Shown one piece after another: positions 7,158 through 15,951 of a stretch of 64,000 nt of DNA. Under the pieces are notes generated by a model, which saw nothing but the letters and a program-made list of their open reading frames with translations, did not search any database and was not told where the DNA came from. The translations under genes were made by a program, and so were the position numbers. Numbering within the stretch: the stretch's first letter is position 1; the number at the start of each line of letters is the position of its first letter. This DNA comes from Acidocella facilis ATCC 35904 (GTDB lineage: Bacteria; Pseudomonadota; Alphaproteobacteria; Acetobacterales; Acetobacteraceae), in assembly GCF_000687875.1 (NCBI RefSeq), contig NZ_JHYG01000006.1, forward strand, positions 186,001 to 250,000, written 5' to 3'.

Positions 7158-8681
7158 TTACGGCAGCAGGCTCACATAAGCCTGTTGCAGCTGGGTGGAG
7201 GATTTCAGCGCGGCCACGCCGGACTGCGCCTGGATCTGCGCTTCCGTCAGCTTGGTGCTGACGCTCGGGATGTTGGCATCCTGCACCACGCCCAGCGCCG
7301 AGTTCAGATTGGTGCTGGTGGTGTTCATGTTGTTGATGTTGGCGGTGAGGCTCTGCTGCACCGCGCCGAGCTGACCACCCTGGTTGTTCAGACCGGCCAG
7401 CGCGTATTTGATGACGTTCATCGCGCTGTTGGCGCCGGCAGTGGTGCTGACATTGATGTCAGCCAGCGAGTTCAGCGTGGAGTTGCTGCTCTCGCCGATG
7501 CTGGCGGTGCCCGAGGTCGAGAAGGCGCCGGAGGATTGCAACTGCACCTGGCCCTGGGCCAGCGCGCTGGTCACAGCGCCCGTGGCGGAGCCGCCGATGA
7601 CGACGGCATTGGCGGCGGTCGAGGTCGTGGTGGTCAGCGACTTGCCGGTGGTGGCGGCGCTGCTGATGGAGATGTTCTGGCCGTTCGCCTGGGTCAGGGT
7701 CACCGCGCTGCCGGCGGAGTTCAGCGTCGCGGAGATGCCGTTGGAGGTGGTGCCGCCATTGATCTGCGAGACCAGCTCGGAGAGGCTTGAGGCATTCACG
7801 GTCACGCTGTTGCCGACGGCGGAAGACGTGCCGCTGCCGGTGGTGGCGCCGATCTTGAAGGCGTAGTTGCCGGTGCCACCATCGGCCTTCAACGTGATGC
7901 TGTTGGTTGCCTGCGCCTGCACGCCGGTAGAGGCGGACTGGTTGTTGACCGCAGCCGCGATGCTGGCGGCGGATTCCTTCGTCGCGGCGCCGGCGGTGGC
8001 GGTGGCGGAGCCAACGGTGATGCTCTTCGTGGTGCCGTTGGCGCCGGTGATGCTCAGCGTGCCCGCCTTGAAGGCGCCTGGGGTCGCACCGCTGGTCACA
8101 GCACCGCTCGCGGAGGACGCGCCGGACTTGTAGGTATTGGTGGTATCAGCCTTGGTCGCGTACATGCCAATCGCGCTCGCCATCGTGCTGCCGATGGACA
8201 GGCTCATCGTCTGGCCTTCATTCGCGCCGACCTGCAGCTGCACGCCCTGGAAGGTGCCGTTGAGCAGATTGACATCGTTGAACTGGGTCTGCCCGGCGAT
8301 GGTGGAAACCTGGCTGACCAGTTGGCTGGTTTCGGACTGCAGGGACTGCGATTCCGCCGAGGTCTGGGTGCCGTTGGCGGCCTGCACGGCGATCGTGTTC
8401 AGCTGCTGCACGATGCCGACCTGCTGGGTCAGCGCGCCATCGGCGGTCTGCAGCAGGGACACACCCTGGTTGGCGTTGGAGACAGCCTGGGTCAGGCCGT
8501 TGATCTGCGAGGTGAAGCCCTGCGCGGTGATGTAGCCCGCGGGATTGTCGGCCGGAGAATTGATCGACAGACCGGTGGAGAGCTGGTTTTCGAGATTATT
8601 GGTGGTGCTGGTGGTGTTGGTCAGCGAATTCAGCGCGGTGAGCGCGCCGGTATTCGTCACAATGGAACCTACGGCCGACAT
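7158..8681 (-). CDS. fliC: Flagellin
   Basis: 507 residues from the ATG at 8681, which has GGAGG 8 nt upstream; an in-frame ATG four codons earlier overlaps that Shine-Dalgarno. Conserved N-terminal D0/D1 helices (ALTALNSLTNTTSTTNNLEN, QLSTGLSINSPADNPAGY) and C-terminal helices (TKLTEAQIQAQSGVAALKS) flank a variable central region of about 250 residues made almost only of Ser, Thr, Ala, Gly and Val. That Ser/Thr-rich surface would suit O-glycosylation. It is the only flagellin in the window and has a sigma-28-type promoter upstream. Confidence 0.95.
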   Translation of the reverse strand: MSAVGSIVTNTGALTALNSLTNTTSTTNNLENQLSTGLSINSPADNPAGYITAQGFTSQINGLTQAVSNANQGVSLLQTADGALTQQVGIVQQLNTIAVQAANGTQTSAESQSLQSETSQLVSQVSTIAGQTQFNDVNLLNGTFQGVQLQVGANEGQTMSLSIGSTMASAIGMYATKADTTNTYKSGASSASGAVTSGATPGAFKAGTLSITGANGTTKSITVGSATATAGAATKESAASIAAAVNNQSASTGVQAQATNSITLKADGGTGNYAFKIGATTGSGTSSAVGNSVTVNASSLSELVSQINGGTTSNGISATLNSAGSAVTLTQANGQNISISSAATTGKSLTTTTSTAANAVVIGGSATGAVTSALAQGQVQLQSSGAFSTSGTASIGESSNSTLNSLADINVSTTAGANSAMNVIKYALAGLNNQGGQLGAVQQSLTANINNMNTTSTNLNSALGVVQDANIPSVSTKLTEAQIQAQSGVAALKSSTQLQQAYVSLLP

Positions 8682-8714
8682 AAATACCTCCATGGTTGCG
8701 GTTGCCGTACGCTA

Positions 8715-8741
8715 TTATCGCCACGAGGTTGCGAAGATTTC
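8715..8741 (-). promoter_or_regulatory. Sigma-28-type promoter of fliC
   Basis: On the minus strand, GAAA (8741-8738), exactly 15 nt, then GGCGATAA (8722-8715): the FliA consensus is TAAA-N15-GCCGATAA, so spacing is exact with 10 of 12 bases matching. The start site would fall near 8708, giving a leader of roughly 27 nt to the fliC ATG. Its partner sigma factor FliA is encoded at 18525-19073. Confidence 0.75.
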
Positions 8742-8747
8742 CTGGAA

Positions 8748-8766
8748 CCTACCAAAAAAATGTAGG
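8748..8766. repeat. CCTAC-N9-GTAGG inverted repeat upstream of the fliC promoter
   Basis: CCTAC (8748-8752) and GTAGG (8762-8766) flank an A-tract, placed just upstream of the fliC -35 element, a classical activator position. The same core recurs in other intergenic regions of the island (8824-8854, 27078-27116, 40653-40669). Function as a binding site is inferred. Confidence 0.4.
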
Positions 8767-8823
8767 CTGGCGGGATTTTTTTTGAATCAATGCCTGCAAA
8801 CCCGGCAAACGCGTCGCGCCGGT

Positions 8824-8854
8824 GTGAACAGCCTACATGATGTAGGCTGTTCAC
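8824..8854. repeat. Perfect 15-bp palindrome at the flgA 3' end
   Basis: Arms 8824-8838 and 8840-8854 are exact reverse complements around a single central G (arm core CAGCCTACAT). The flgA stop codon lies inside the right arm. As RNA it would form a 13-bp stem with a 5-nt loop directly after flgA, but no U-run follows, so it may be a terminator or an operator carrying the GCCTACAT/ATGTAGGC core seen elsewhere in the island. Confidence 0.6.
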
Positions 8855-9543
8855 GAGCCGAGATCCACAACCGGTCCGCTCGCGGTCAGCAGCGCGGAGA
8901 AGCGCCGGCCGGAGCCAGGGTTGGTCATCAGGATGGTATCGCCGATGCGCCCGGTCTGGTCCGCCACGGCATTGACGCTGACCACGACGCCGCCATCCTT
9001 CACCTGCACCGCCACCGTCTGCCCGGTGCTCACCACCACCGGCTGCGCCACCGCATCGCTGGTGATCACCGCCCCCGGCTGCAGCGAGAGCCGCGCCTGC
9101 GCGCCGATCAACTGCTGCGCCCCGGCGAAGGTCTGCCGGCCGGCGAACAGGCTGACGGGTTTTTCGGCGAGGCTGACATCATCTTCGCTCAGCGTCTGCC
9201 CGGCTTCGATGGGCCGGGCCGCGACCTCCACCAGCTGCTGCGCGGCGACATTGGCGGTGAGATACAGCACCCAGACCGGGGCGGGGCAGTGCACCGCCGC
9301 CTCCTGGTAAGGCGCGTTGCCGGTGATGGCGACGCTGAGCGGCGCGGTGCAGGCCGGCATGTAGGCGGCGGCCTTGGCTTGCGAGATGGTGACCTGCGCG
9401 CCTGGCGGGGCGAGGGCGAGGGCGGCCTGCTTCGCCGCCGCCACCACATCATCCGGGTTTTCATGCGCGCTGTCGGCAAGGGCGGGTCGCGCCATCACGC
9501 CAAGCGCGGGGCCGGCCAGGGCCAGGAGCAAAATCCGCTTCAT
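8851..9543 (-). CDS. flgA: P-ring assembly chaperone FlgA
   Basis: 230 residues from the ATG at 9543, which begins with a Sec signal (MKRILLLALAGPALGVMARP then ALADS). The C-terminal half is a SAF domain: ARPIEAGQTLSEDDV, QLIGAQARLSLQPGAVI and GQTVAVQVKDGG. FlgA acts in the periplasm in assembling FlgI into the P ring. The start overlaps the stop of the sulfotransferase/glycosyltransferase gene by four bases (ATGA). Frame upstream of 9543 is only a shadow of that gene. Confidence 0.9.
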   Translation of the reverse strand: MKRILLLALAGPALGVMARPALADSAHENPDDVVAAAKQAALALAPPGAQVTISQAKAAAYMPACTAPLSVAITGNAPYQEAAVHCPAPVWVLYLTANVAAQQLVEVAARPIEAGQTLSEDDVSLAEKPVSLFAGRQTFAGAQQLIGAQARLSLQPGAVITSDAVAQPVVVSTGQTVAVQVKDGGVVVSVNAVADQTGRIGDTILMTNPGSGRRFSALLTASGPVVDLGS

Positions 9544-12500
9544 TGCGCCGCCTCCAACAGGGCCTGCGGCTGCGCCCAGGGCGTGGGCAGCTCCTCCACC
9601 GAAGGCAGCGCCAGCGCGGCCTCCCTCGTGGCTTTGCCGGAGGCCAGCGTGCCGCGCAGATCCTTCACCGCGCAGAGCAGCCGGCTTTTCCAGAGCGACG
9701 CCGCCTGGCCCAGACGCTCGGCGGGCAGGCTGGCGGGGGTGTCCAGCCGCTGGTCGAGGATCAGATGCGCCCCGGCGGCGGCGGCGAGCAGGGTGAAATA
9801 GCAATCCCCCAAAGCCGCCTTGCCCGCCGGGCGCAGCAGCACATGCGGGGCCAGCCCGGCCAGATCCCGTGCCCAGAGCGCCTCGTCCAGATGCCGGGGC
9901 AGGCGCGTCACCTCGCCCTCATAGCTCGCGCCTGGCTGCTCGACGATGATCCAGCTCACCTCCTCGGCGGTCTCGTTGACCAGGGCCGTGAACCAGGACG
10001 GGGTATCGCCCTCGTCGAACCAGAGCACGCGCGGGCGGGTGTTCATGCCGGTGCCCAGGGTCAGGCTCTCCCAGTTGGCGCGGCGCAGGGCCGGGCGCCA
10101 GAGCTGCGGGGCGGGCGCGCCCAAAGCCCGCAGCGCGCCGACCAGGGCCGGGGAGGTGGCATAGACCGCCTGGGCCCGCTGCGCCGCCAGCTCCGCCCCC
10201 GGCCGGAGCGGCGCCGAGAACAAGGCGGTGTAGGGCGCATCGGCCAGAGGCGCGGTGCCGTCCGGGTTCACCCGCACCCAGCTGGCGGCATCGCGCCGGC
10301 CAAGCTCGGCGGCGGTCACCGGTTCCGGGCCCCAGCCGGCATCCAGCCGGGCGGTGGCGCGCAAGGCGCGGGCGGCGGCGAGGATCGGCTCCGCCCCCAG
10401 CCCCGGGCCGGTGAACAGCACCGAGGTCGCATCCTCCGGTGTGGGGGCGATGAAGCCGGTGCGGGTTTCCGGCACCAGCAGATCCTCGCGCAGCGAGAGG
10501 GCAGGGTGGTGGTAGGCATCGCGCCAGGGCAGGGCGGCGGCAGCCGGGCTGCCGGCGCGAAAGCGCCCCTCCTGGTCGATCTCGAAGATCGGCGTTGCCG
10601 CCTCGAAGCTGGCATCCGGGGTCCAGACCAGACGCTGGCCGCCAGCGCGCAGCTGGGCGCAGAGATCGATCCAGAACGCATCGCCGGAAAGCGCGCTGAA
10701 GGCGCAGCCGCGCAGCAGCTCGGTGCGGGCCAGCAGGCCGGGCGGGGTGATGGCGCTGGCTTCCTGGTCGACCAGCAGCCAGGCCCCCATGCGCCCGGAG
10801 TCCGGCGCGTAACCATGGCCAAGCCGCACCGGCGCGCCGATGACGATGGACCCTTGCAGCATTGGCTGGCTGGTGCCGCCGGCACCGGGCACCAGCGTGC
10901 GGCCACCGGCCATCGCCACGCCTGGATCCGCCAGCTTGGTGCGCAGCACGGACAGCCAGTCCGGCGTGGTGGGGGTGGCGCGGGCATCCAGAATGGCGAG
11001 ATGCGGCGCCTCCACCAGCGCCAGCGCGGCGGCGAAGGCGGCCGCGCCGGTGGCGGTGATCGCCCGCACGCTCTGCCCCAGCCCGGCGCGTTGCGCGTCG
11101 ATCTGCGCGAAATAATCCGCCACGTCCGGGCGCGGCGCGAAGGCGGCCAGGATGATCGGCAGCCTTGCCACCGGCGGCTCCAGCAGCGCGGTGAGGCGTT
11201 GATTGACGCTGGCGACATCCGCGCCGTCGCACAGCAGCAGGAGGGCGGTGCCGGGATCGGCGGCCTCCCGCTCATGCCGGAACAGCCCGACAAATTGCCG
11301 CTTGCCGATGGCGGCCGGCATGCCCAGCCGAGTGAGATGGGTGGCCAGCGCCGCTTCAGCGGCGGCGACGAAATCCTCCACCGCGATATCGTCGCGCCGT
11401 GCCGCATTGTCGCGCACGAACAGCGCCTCGGGCAGGCGCACGACGCGCGGCGCGGTCTCGCTCAGGCGCAGCTGGTAATCATATTCCTCAGCCCCGGCGC
11501 GGCTGCTATCGAACCCGCCAAGCCGCGTCAGTGTGGCGCCCTTGTACCAGACCCAGTCCCCCAGATAGGCGGATTGGCGCAGCCGGGTGACATCCCAGCC
11601 CGGCTTGTAGCGCACCCAGGGGGCGTCCGCGCTGGGCACGATCTCGTCGCAATAAAGCAGATCCGGCATCCCGGTGCGCGATGCCTCCAGGGCGAAGCGC
11701 TGCAGCGCGTCGGGGTCGAGCCTGTCGCCGGCATTCAGCGCCGCGACATAATCATAGTCGCCGGCCAGCGCGTTCAGCGTGGCGCAGAGCGTGGCACTCA
11801 CCCCGCCCGGGGCGGCCGGGGCCTCGATGGTCTCGATGCCTTCCACCGTTGCCGGATCGACCGAGACCAGCCGGATCAGATCCGCCTGGCGCCATTGGCC
11901 TTGCAGCGTCGCCAGCGTCTCGCCGATGGCGCTGGCCCGCCCGCCGGGGGCGGCGATGACCACGGCGATGCGCGGCAGGATGGTCTGTTCGGCGCAGAGG
12001 CGCGCCAGACGGGCCTGGGCGGCATCGTCCAGCCGCTCGGGCGGGCGCAGCGCCGCCGCCGGGGCGGGGGCATTGGCCGCCGGCAGCTCCACCGGGCCGC
12101 CAAGGCCGGGCAGGGCGCGCAGCCGGCTATCGCGGATTTCCGCCAGGAAGCTGGCGATTTCGGCGGTCTGGGTGCCGATTTCATCCCACAAGGCCGGGCT
12201 GTGATCGCCAGCCTCGATCGCCTCCCACAGCCGCGCCACCAGCCGCTCCAGCGGCGGGTACAGCCCTTCCGCCGGCAGCGCCTTGCTGCGGTTCAGCTCG
12301 CCGGTGAGATAGGCTTTCGCCTGCGCCATGCCATCCGGGCGCAGCCTGGTCAGCGGCAGGCCGAGATCCGCCTCCAGCTGCCGGAAGCAGGCCTCGGGGT
12401 GCGCCAGCAAATGGCCATAAGTCAGCCAGCTGCGCTTCAGATGCCGGGCATTGCGCTCCGCCGCGGTGGCGTAGCCCAGCCAGAGCAGCAGCGCATGCGC

Positions 12501-12953
12501 GCGCGACAGCCCGTTCTTCAGCAGCTGGCTGGCGGCGGAGGTCGCGGGGTCGCGGAAAATATGCACCACATGCGGGGTGTGCCCGGCCTGGCGCACGGCG
12601 TTTTCGTAAAGCGGCAGCAAATGGCAGAGATGCGGATGCTTGATGCCCCAAAGCTTGGTCGCGGGCGGAAAGCGGCGGCGCAAAATCTGGTCCAGTCGGG
12701 CGGTGAAGCGCGCCAGCTCCGGGCGCGTATGCCAGCCTTCCGGCAACGCCGCGACATCGCCCCATTGCATGCCGAGGCTGTTCATCAGCTCCACATCGAA
12801 CTGGATCAGCTCCGGAACCTCGTAGAAGCCCAGCGGATTATGCTCATTGGCGGCGGCTTCGCTCTGGATCTCGACACCGAGCTTGGTGAGCGCGCCCGAG
12901 AGGCCGGAGGTGCCGCTGCGATAATAGCCGACGATGAAGATCACATCAGACAC
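9540..12953 (-). CDS. Sulfotransferase-glycosyltransferase fusion in the flagellar operon
   Basis: 1137 residues. Residues 1 to about 275 form a sulfotransferase-like domain: P-loop GYYRSGTSG (9-17) for 5'-phosphosulfate and HIFRDPATSAASQL (131-144), resembling the 3'-phosphate site. From about 325 a GT2-like domain follows (RIAVVIAAPG; DYVAALNAGDRLD in the DXD position; ending near LPEALFVRDN). Residues about 570-790 look like a second GT2-like domain (HLAILDAR, WLSVLRTKL, LVDQEASAIT), and a glycosyltransferase-like C-terminal region ends the protein. It lies between flgL and flgA, 12 bp after flgL and overlapping flgA, so it is part of the flagellar transcript. Inference: it builds and sulfates a glycan on an axial protein, probably flagellin. 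No flagellar family of this layout is known to me. Confidence 0.75.
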   Translation of the reverse strand: MSDVIFIVGYYRSGTSGLSGALTKLGVEIQSEAAANEHNPLGFYEVPELIQFDVELMNSLGMQWGDVAALPEGWHTRPELARFTARLDQILRRRFPPATKLWGIKHPHLCHLLPLYENAVRQAGHTPHVVHIFRDPATSAASQLLKNGLSRAHALLLWLGYATAAERNARHLKRSWLTYGHLLAHPEACFRQLEADLGLPLTRLRPDGMAQAKAYLTGELNRSKALPAEGLYPPLERLVARLWEAIEAGDHSPALWDEIGTQTAEIASFLAEIRDSRLRALPGLGGPVELPAANAPAPAAALRPPERLDDAAQARLARLCAEQTILPRIAVVIAAPGGRASAIGETLATLQGQWRQADLIRLVSVDPATVEGIETIEAPAAPGGVSATLCATLNALAGDYDYVAALNAGDRLDPDALQRFALEASRTGMPDLLYCDEIVPSADAPWVRYKPGWDVTRLRQSAYLGDWVWYKGATLTRLGGFDSSRAGAEEYDYQLRLSETAPRVVRLPEALFVRDNAARRDDIAVEDFVAAAEAALATHLTRLGMPAAIGKRQFVGLFRHEREAADPGTALLLLCDGADVASVNQRLTALLEPPVARLPIILAAFAPRPDVADYFAQIDAQRAGLGQSVRAITATGAAAFAAALALVEAPHLAILDARATPTTPDWLSVLRTKLADPGVAMAGGRTLVPGAGGTSQPMLQGSIVIGAPVRLGHGYAPDSGRMGAWLLVDQEASAITPPGLLARTELLRGCAFSALSGDAFWIDLCAQLRAGGQRLVWTPDASFEAATPIFEIDQEGRFRAGSPAAAALPWRDAYHHPALSLREDLLVPETRTGFIAPTPEDATSVLFTGPGLGAEPILAAARALRATARLDAGWGPEPVTAAELGRRDAASWVRVNPDGTAPLADAPYTALFSAPLRPGAELAAQRAQAVYATSPALVGALRALGAPAPQLWRPALRRANWESLTLGTGMNTRPRVLWFDEGDTPSWFTALVNETAEEVSWIIVEQPGASYEGEVTRLPRHLDEALWARDLAGLAPHVLLRPAGKAALGDCYFTLLAAAAGAHLILDQRLDTPASLPAERLGQAASLWKSRLLCAVKDLRGTLASGKATREAALALPSVEELPTPWAQPQALLEAAQ

Positions 12954-12965
12954 GCTGGGAAATCC

Positions 12966-14189
12966 TTAGAGATACTGAAACAGGCTGAGGCCCTGCACGG
13001 CGGCGAAGCTTTTCATCGCCGCCTCCATCGCCGTCATGCTCTGGTCCAGATTGGTCAAGGCCGTCGGCATATCCACCGCCGTTGCCGCGTTGTCCGCGGT
13101 CTGGATGGTGGCGGAGGCGGTGGCGTTGCTGGTGCTGGCGGTCTGCACCGCCTGCAGCGTCACGCCGGTCTGCGCCTGGGCGGTGAGCACGTCGGACTGG
13201 TATTGCGCCAGCCCGGCCAGGCTCTGGTTCAGCGCCTGGCGCGTCTGCGCCGCCCCGGCGGCGCCACTGCCCGCGGTGCTCAGTGTGCTGACGAGATTCT
13301 GCAGCAGCGTGAACACGCTTTGCGGGCGCGAGGGGGAGAGGGTGAAGCTGTCGCCAGCCGCGGGGTTGCCCTGGATCTGGTAGCTGGAGCCGGCGACCTG
13401 GATGCTGGTGGTGCTGTCAGCCGCGCTGGAGACGGTGCCGCTGGCCACCACATTGCCGCTGGCATCCGTGGCGCTGTAGGTCATGCCGCTGGTGCCTTGC
13501 GCGAAGGCGATGGTGATGTTGCCGCTGCCCTGCTGGAAGGCGCTGGCCTGGGCGCTGTTGGCCACCCCTTCGGAGATCAGCGTGGCGGTGCCGGTATTGC
13601 TGCTGGCGGCGGCGATGCTGGCGGTGCCATCACCCGACAGGCCGGAGACGAAGACCTCGCCATTGGTCACCGCCGAGGCCTGGGCGCTGGGCGAAATCGA
13701 AGCCTGGCTGCTGCCGCCATCGCCGAGATAGATGATCTGGCCGGTGGTCGGGTCGCGCTGGAAGGGCTCGATGGAGCCGCGCGTGCCGGCGAACACGTAG
13801 GAGCCGCTGGTGCCTTGCGTGTTGGCGAGCGAGAGCATCTGCTGCTGGTCCACCTGCACCTGGGTGGCGAGGGAGGCCATGTCCTGCGGGTTGGTGGTGG
13901 CGTTCAGCGCTTGCTCGACCACCGATTGCACGGAATTCAGCAAGGCGCTGACGGAGCCGTAGGTATCCGAAACGGTGCCAAGCTGGGACTGGATCGCGGC
14001 CTGATTGGTGTTGTCGCTGGCGAGCGAGGCCACCTGATCCTGGCCGATGGCGGCGGCGGCGTAGGCGGCCGGGTTCTGGTCGGGCGTTTGCACCGCGAGG
14101 CCGGTGGAGATTTCCTGCTGCAGCAGACTGATCTGCGATTCCTGCTTGGCCAGCGAATTGCTGAAATTGGTGTAGAGAGAGAGATCCAT
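12966..14189 (-). CDS. flgL: Hook-filament junction protein FlgL
   Basis: 407 residues. The flagellin-like N terminus (LYTNFSNSLAKQESQISLLQ, QEISTGLAVQTPDQNPAAYA) and the GSYVFAGTRGSIEPF segment are typical of FlgL, with C-terminal D0-like helices (NLDQSMTAMEAAMKSFAAVQ). The ATG at 14189 is chosen: GGAG lies 8 nt upstream, and it is only two bases past the fliJ stop. It joins hook (with FlgK, 34216-36159) to filament. FlgK is encoded in the other arm, unlike the common flgK-flgL pairing. Confidence 0.9.
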   Translation of the reverse strand: MDLSLYTNFSNSLAKQESQISLLQQEISTGLAVQTPDQNPAAYAAAAIGQDQVASLASDNTNQAAIQSQLGTVSDTYGSVSALLNSVQSVVEQALNATTNPQDMASLATQVQVDQQQMLSLANTQGTSGSYVFAGTRGSIEPFQRDPTTGQIIYLGDGGSSQASISPSAQASAVTNGEVFVSGLSGDGTASIAAASSNTGTATLISEGVANSAQASAFQQGSGNITIAFAQGTSGMTYSATDASGNVVASGTVSSAADSTTSIQVAGSSYQIQGNPAAGDSFTLSPSRPQSVFTLLQNLVSTLSTAGSGAAGAAQTRQALNQSLAGLAQYQSDVLTAQAQTGVTLQAVQTASTSNATASATIQTADNAATAVDMPTALTNLDQSMTAMEAAMKSFAAVQGLSLFQYL

Positions 14190-14191
14190 TT

Positions 14192-14611
14192 TCAACGCTC
14201 CTTGCGGCGGGCGAGGGGGAGGGCGCGTTCGGCCCGGGTTTCGGCTTCCAGCGCGTCGCGGCGCCGGGCGGTATCGGTGGCACTGGCCAATTTGCGGCGC
14301 TGCGCCTGGGCTTCCAGCAATTGCGCGCGGGCGGTGGCGATGCTGGCCTCGGCGCGGACGGCGCTCTGGCCGACCTGCTCCAGCGCGCTCAACCCCGCCT
14401 CGGCGAACAGCCCGGCGCTGCGGATCTGCGCGGCACTCACGGTCTGGCCGGTCTGCACGCTGGCGGCGAGCCGGGCGCGGTAGGCATGCAGCACCTGCTG
14501 CTGGCCTTGCGCCTGCGCCAAAGCGGCCTGGGCGCGGCGCAGCGTCTCGGCGCGCTTCGCCTCCTCGGCCGCGGCCAGCACTTCCAGCTTGCTCAGCAAT
14601 GAGGATTTCAC
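14192..14611 (-). CDS. fliJ: Flagellar export protein FliJ
   Basis: 139 residues, Ala/Gln/Arg-rich and predicted to be one long antiparallel coiled coil (KLEVLAAAEEAKRAETLRRA; ASIATARAQLLEAQAQRRKL), the fold of FliJ, which inserts into the FliI ATPase ring like the gamma subunit of F1. It overlaps fliI by four bases and is followed by flgL. FliJ proteins share little sequence, so recognition depends on coiled coil, length and the fliH-fliI-fliJ order. Confidence 0.8.
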   Translation of the reverse strand: MKSSLLSKLEVLAAAEEAKRAETLRRAQAALAQAQGQQQVLHAYRARLAASVQTGQTVSAAQIRSAGLFAEAGLSALEQVGQSAVRAEASIATARAQLLEAQAQRRKLASATDTARRRDALEAETRAERALPLARRKER

Positions 14612-15951
14612 GAGCTGGCCTCCATCAGCGCGGTGCGCAGCGCGGCCAGGCTCTGCGGGTAGGTGGCGGCTTCGGTGACGCCCTGGCGGATCACATCCTC
14701 CATCGCCGGGGCGCGCTTCAGCGCCTCGTCCAGCAGCTTGTCACGCCCCGGCGCGTAGGCGCCGAGATCGATGATGTCCTGTTTCTCCGCCCGCCGCGCC
14801 CAGAGCGCGCGGTAGCGCGCGGCCAGCGCCTTATGCTCCTCACCGATCAGCCCCGGCATCACCCGCGAGAGCGAGGCGGAAATGTCGATCGGCGGATACA
14901 TCGCCGATTCCACGAGTTTTCGCGAGAGCACGATATGCCCATCCAGCACCGCGCGGGCGGTATCGGCGATCGGATCGCCGACATGATCGTCGCCTTCGAC
15001 GAGAACAGTGTAGATCGCGGTGATCGAGCCCTGGCCGGGGCCGCCATTGCCGGCCCGCTCCACGTAGGCGGAAAGCGCGCCAAAAGCCGAAGGCGGATAG
15101 CCCTTCACCGCCGGCGGCTCGCCCGCAGCGAGGCCGATCTCACGCAGCGCCATCGCCAGGCGCGTCAGGCTGTCCACCACCAGCAGCACATTCTGCCCTT
15201 GCGCGCGGAAATATTCCGCCATTGCCGCCGCCCGGTAGGCGCCATGCACCCGCCCCAGCGCGGTATCATCCGCCGGCGAGGCGACGACGACGCAACGCGA
15301 CCGCGCCGCGCCGAGATGATCCTCGATGAATTCGCGAATCTCGCGCCCGCGCTCGCCGATCATCGCCACCACCACCACATCGGCCTTGGCGTTGCGCGCC
15401 ATCATGCCGAGCAAAGTGGTCTTGCCAACGCCCGAGCCCGCGAACAGGCCGATGCGCATACCCCGGCCCATCGTGTTCAGCGCATCGATGGCGCGCACGC
15501 CGGATTCGAAAACCTCTTCGATGCGGGCACGATGCATCGGATTCACCGGGCGCCCGCGCAAGGGCCAGCTGGCGGTCAGCGCGGGCGGCGCCAGCCCGTC
15601 CAAAGGCGCGCCGTGCCCATCCAGCACCCGGCCCAGCAACGCCTCGCCAACCAGAGGCGCGGTGCCGGTGGCATCCACATGCACCCGCGCGCCGCGGGCG
15701 ATGCCGCGCGTGCCCTGTTCGGCCATCACCAACAGCCCGTCAGCCTCGAAGCCGACCACCTCGGCCGGTAGGCTGGCACTCTCCCCTTCGATCAGACAGC
15801 GCGCGCCCACCGGCGCGCGGACGCCGCTGACATGCAAAATCTCGCCATTGGCGCGCACAATACGGCCATAGCGTCGAGCCTGGGCGACGCCACCCAGACC
15901 GTCGAGCCGCGCGCGCGCCTGCGCCTGCACATTCGCCATGTTGAGGCTCAT
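14608..15951 (-). CDS. fliI: Flagellum-specific ATPase FliI
   Basis: 447 residues, normal length. Walker A GLFAGSGVGKTTL (168-180), Walker B region VLLVVDSLTRLAMALREIGL and the F1-beta-like GQGSITAIYTVLVEGDD are all present. FliI hydrolyses ATP at the base of the export gate with FliH and FliJ, whose genes flank it with 4-bp overlaps. Nothing unusual in the catalytic motifs. Confidence 0.96.
   Translation of the reverse strand: MSLNMANVQAQARARLDGLGGVAQARRYGRIVRANGEILHVSGVRAPVGARCLIEGESASLPAEVVGFEADGLLVMAEQGTRGIARGARVHVDATGTAPLVGEALLGRVLDGHGAPLDGLAPPALTASWPLRGRPVNPMHRARIEEVFESGVRAIDALNTMGRGMRIGLFAGSGVGKTTLLGMMARNAKADVVVVAMIGERGREIREFIEDHLGAARSRCVVVASPADDTALGRVHGAYRAAAMAEYFRAQGQNVLLVVDSLTRLAMALREIGLAAGEPPAVKGYPPSAFGALSAYVERAGNGGPGQGSITAIYTVLVEGDDHVGDPIADTARAVLDGHIVLSRKLVESAMYPPIDISASLSRVMPGLIGEEHKALAARYRALWARRAEKQDIIDLGAYAPGRDKLLDEALKRAPAMEDVIRQGVTEAATYPQSLAALRTALMEASS

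Noticed and set aside
9543-14483. Very long plus-strand open frame antisense to flgL and the sulfotransferase gene
   Set aside because: It runs opposite to several genes with clear motifs and has the Arg/Gly/Gln-rich composition of a GC-rich shadow frame; no domain is visible.
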